The notes under the pieces were generated by a model. It made no database searches. It was not told where the DNA came from and was given only the letters and a program-made list of their open reading frames with translations. A stretch of 7,471 nt of DNA. It comes from Accumulibacter sp. Its GTDB lineage: Bacteria > Pseudomonadota > Gammaproteobacteria > Burkholderiales > Rhodocyclaceae. Shown piece by piece: positions 5,993-7,471 of this stretch. Within the stretch, counting starts at the first letter, position 1. Each line of letters starts with the position of its first letter. The DNA lies in assembly GCA_031267455.1 (NCBI GenBank), contig JAIRZC010000273.1, positions 1 to 7,471 of the forward strand. The letters run 5' to 3'. The translations under genes were made by a program, and so were the position numbers.

Positions 5993-6871
5993 TCAGCCTG
6001 CCTTGGCTTCGGCTTTTCTTGGTGAGGACCTGCCGCCGCCTCCGCTTTTTTGCGGCGGGGTGTCGTCGGTGCGGGAATCGCGGATACTCTTGTGTCTCCC
6101 CACACCTGAAGGCGACCGGTCGCCGGGATGATGGTTGGAATCTCCACCTTGCCAGGATACGCTTCCGTCCGATCTTTCCGGAAGCGGAGGATGCCTGTCC
6201 GAACCCAAGACCGGATACCTCGGCAGGGTCGAGCCGGGAAGATATCTGCGCGAATTCAGATTCGGGTTCTGCAGGACTGTCGTAAAGCGCATCATGAAAC
6301 GAATCGGCGCCGCTTTTTTCAGGACGGCTCCGTTTCGGTCGACGATGCTCGCCTCGAGACGGGCAAACTGGTTCGCTGGAATCGACTCGCCCCAAAATTC
6401 CGGCGGAATCATGAATTCTGCCGCCGTGAAACGCTCCCGTACCGGTTCGCCGTTGATGCTGACGGAAAAGGAGTGACCCTCCTCGAGGCGCAGCGCAGGA
6501 TCGACGGAAAGGCGCACATCGAAGGTGCCCGGATTGATGATGACGCTACCGTTATCCTGCGGCCAGATCACGGAAAATTCGCGGTACACCGACTCGCCTG
6601 GAGTTTCGCGCGAAGCTCCGGGCGAAACGCCGCGATTGCTTCCACTCGCCGCCGCGCCGCGCGCGGGAAGAGGCGCAGGAGTTGTCTTTTCTTCCTTCGG
6701 CGTCTGGATGACCGTCAAGGGGCGCAGATTGACTTCCTTGCTGCCTTTTTGCGGAATATTTGAAAACGTAGGTCCGTTCGGGCCTTCGGTCACATAGACG
6801 CCCTCGCCCCGCGAGACGGAAGCCAAGGATAAAAACGCCAGGAACGCCAGATTCCGAAACAATCCTGTCAT
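5993..6871 (-). CDS. Exported DUF4124-type protein
   Basis: A 292-residue protein with a likely signal peptide at 1 to about 22 (MTGLFRNLAFLAFLSLASVS), so it is expected in the periplasm. Next comes a short DUF4124-like segment, VYVTEGPNGPTFSNIPQKGSKEVNL (about 25-49), with the usual form of an exported protein whose residues are then processed as a small beta domain. A Pro/Ala/Ser linker follows, then a beta-rich domain (about 98-200) beginning REFSVIWPQDNGSVIINPG. This layout resembles DUF4124 proteins near glnA/ntrB in beta- and gammaproteobacteria, whose function is unknown. The last about 90 residues are low in complexity and their frame is uncertain. ATG at 6871 is preceded by GGAG six bases upstream, a good ribosome-binding site. 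A TAAAAT (minus strand, 6915-6910) may be the -10 element. Confidence 0.82.
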   Translation of the reverse strand: MTGLFRNLAFLAFLSLASVSRGEGVYVTEGPNGPTFSNIPQKGSKEVNLRPLTVIQTPKEEKTTPAPLPARGAAASGSNRGVSPGASRETPGESVYREFSVIWPQDNGSVIINPGTFDVRLSVDPALRLEEGHSFSVSINGEPVRERFTAAEFMIPPEFWGESIPANQFARLEASIVDRNGAVLKKAAPIRFMMRFTTVLQNPNLNSRRYLPGSTLPRYPVLGSDRHPPLPERSDGSVSWQGGDSNHHPGDRSPSGVGRHKSIRDSRTDDTPPQKSGGGGRSSPRKAEAKAG

Positions 6872-6909
6872 TGCGATCTCCGATTCGACGATTTTCCGTC
6901 CTTCTTTCT

Positions 6910-6915
6910 ATTTTA
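6910..6915 (-). promoter_or_regulatory. Possible -10 element of the DUF4124 gene
   Basis: The minus strand reads TAAAAT, one base from the consensus, 38 bases before the ATG. TTCCGG stands 18 bases upstream, which is a poor -35. The site is plausible only by position. Confidence 0.3.
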
Positions 6916-7171
6916 GCGCCTGTTTTACGCATTCCGGAAAAAACAACGCCCAAATTCCACTTATGCGCTGCCGGGTGCGCGTCGGGCGGCGGTGCAGGTA
7001 CCTTTCGATACAGGCGATTTCGAACGTCATCGAGCGGTTCCGCGATCTTCCCGCGTATACTCCTCGCAGCCCCCACTACCCAAAGGAGTAAGTTTCGCAA
7101 GCATCCCGCTTCATTGAAATTCGGTATAGAATGGGTTGCGCGCCATCACGCCATCATCGTAAAGCTCAACT

Positions 7172-7188
7172 CCGGCTTTGCAAACCGG
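7172..7188. other. Dyad with CCGG ends
   Basis: CCGG at both ends (7172-7175 and 7185-7188) flank a near-palindromic core TTTGCAAA (7177-7184). It could be a protein-binding site or a leader hairpin. GGGAG follows a few bases later and could pair with the preceding CTCC, giving an alternative fold. No known riboswitch class was recognised. Confidence 0.25.
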
Positions 7189-7221
7189 AACGGGAGAAAC
7201 TTCATCCCAGGTTCATTTCAT

Positions 7222-7250
7222 TTGACAGGCGTAAAGGCTCATCGTTCATT
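7222..7250 (+). promoter_or_regulatory. Candidate sigma70 promoter of the MBL-fold gene
   Basis: A perfect TTGACA (7222-7227) is followed after 17 bases by TTCATT (7245-7250), which matches only three of six -10 positions. Orientation and distance (about 75 bases of leader) suit the gene at 7331. The -35 is convincing and the -10 weak. Confidence 0.4.
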
Positions 7251-7287
7251 TTTGGTTATGTAAAAACCGCACAATCCATGTTGCCGC

Positions 7288-7304
7288 CGCCTGAAATTCA
7301 GGCG
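7288..7304. promoter_or_regulatory. Perfect 8-base inverted repeat upstream of the MBL-fold gene
   Basis: CGCCTGAA and TTCAGGCG are separated by a single A, giving an exact 17-base palindrome. It ends 26 bases before the ATG at 7331 and lies downstream of the candidate promoter, a position suited to an operator for a dimeric regulator. It could also fold as a hairpin near the ribosome-binding site. No regulator family is assigned. Confidence 0.4.
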
Positions 7305-7320
7305 ACAATCGACCAATTCA

Positions 7321-7330
7321 GGGAGGTGAT
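7321..7330 (+). promoter_or_regulatory. Strong Shine-Dalgarno of the MBL-fold gene
   Basis: GGGAGGTGAT touches the ATG directly and matches the 3' end of 16S rRNA over nine bases (GGAGGTGAT). It is by far the best ribosome-binding site in the window and fixes the start at 7331. It suggests efficient translation, although the spacing from GGAGG to ATG is short (four bases). Confidence 0.8.
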
Positions 7331-7471
7331 ATGCGTATTGGCTTTTTCGGAGCCGCCGGCGAAGTAACCGGTTCGTGCACCTTGGTAGAGATGGATTCGT
7401 GCCGCTTCCTCGTCGATTGCGGAATGTTCCAGGGCGGGCGCGAGGCGTATTCAAAAAACGTCAACGCCCTG
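7331..7471 (+). CDS. Metallo-beta-lactamase-fold hydrolase, probably beta-CASP RNase-like (3' end missing)
   Basis: The first 47 residues of a protein that runs off the window. The start MRIGFFGAAGEVTGSCTLVE, followed by RFLVDCGMFQGG (25-36), is the typical N-terminus of COG1236-type proteins (YSH1/CPSF-like exonucleases with a beta-CASP domain), in which G-A-x-G-x-V-T-G-S and L-V-D-C-G-x-F-Q-G form the first strands of the metallo-beta-lactamase fold. Such proteins are thought to process RNA. The metal-binding HxHxDH motif and the beta-CASP domain lie beyond the window, so activity cannot be judged. The start is supported by the strong adjacent Shine-Dalgarno. Confidence 0.85.
   Translation, partial: MRIGFFGAAGEVTGSCTLVEMDSCRFLVDCGMFQGGREAYSKNVNAL

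Larger units (their letters stand above)
6872..7330. other. Divergent intergenic region (459 bases)
   Basis: This region separates the leftward DUF4124 gene from the rightward MBL-fold gene, so it should hold both promoters. I see no recognisable gene. A 78-residue frame starting at 7131 and a minus-strand frame starting at 7100 lack ribosome-binding sites and known motifs. The region contains a TTGACA (7222-7227), two further -10-like hexamers on the + strand (TATACT near 7056, TATAGA near 7124), a CCGG-ended dyad (7172-7188) and a perfect palindrome (7288-7304). Confidence 0.6.

Noticed and set aside
6552..7100. 182-codon minus-strand frame from the intergenic region into the DUF4124 gene
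   Set aside because: It starts with TTG and has no Shine-Dalgarno. Most of it is a shadow of the DUF4124 coding frame.
7130..7220. Possible cyclic-di-GMP or other riboswitch suggested by CGTAAAGC and GCAAACC words
   Set aside because: The words are in the wrong order and the surrounding helices do not match the known consensus.
7131..7367. 78-codon + strand frame before the MBL-fold gene
   Set aside because: It has no ribosome-binding site, overlaps the start of a gene with a very strong one, and has no recognisable domain.

Overview
The window looks like ordinary chromosomal DNA from a Gram-negative proteobacterium, most likely a betaproteobacterium. The base composition is fairly GC-rich by eye. 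The gene set is typical of that class: ApaH, a PfkB-family sugar kinase, a zinc-ribbon DUF3426 protein beside PrmA, AroQ, and an exported DUF4124 protein. No phage, insertion sequence, CRISPR array, rRNA or tRNA was recognised.

Layout. On the + strand, positions 1-942 hold the 3' part of a FlaA1/CapD/WbpM-type nucleotide-sugar dehydratase, followed after 17 bases by apaH (960-1784). These converge on a minus-strand block. In transcription order (right to left) the block reads: a DUF4124 secreted protein (6871-5993), a 409-base intergenic stretch with a strong repeat-like hairpin, aroQ (5583-5086), a 91-base gap, prmA (4994-4095), a DUF3426 zinc-ribbon membrane protein whose start overlaps the prmA stop as ATGA (4098-2881), and a PfkB kinase (2791-1856) with its own extended -10 promoter. 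At the right edge, after a 459-base divergent intergenic region, a + strand metallo-beta-lactamase-fold protein begins at 7331 and runs off the window.

How the genes relate. The dehydratase belongs to surface polysaccharide or glycan synthesis. ApaH removes diadenosine polyphosphates. AroQ performs the third shikimate step, and PrmA methylates ribosomal protein L11. PrmA and the DUF3426 protein are probably translationally coupled. The other genes are housekeeping functions without an obvious shared pathway.

Most notable points. aroQ lies directly next to prmA. In many beta- and gammaproteobacteria accB and accC sit between them, so these two acetyl-CoA carboxylase genes have apparently been lost or moved here. 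The short gap left behind carries an unexplained open frame. The two longer intergenic regions contain clear dyad structures. No convincing new multi-gene system is visible in this window.
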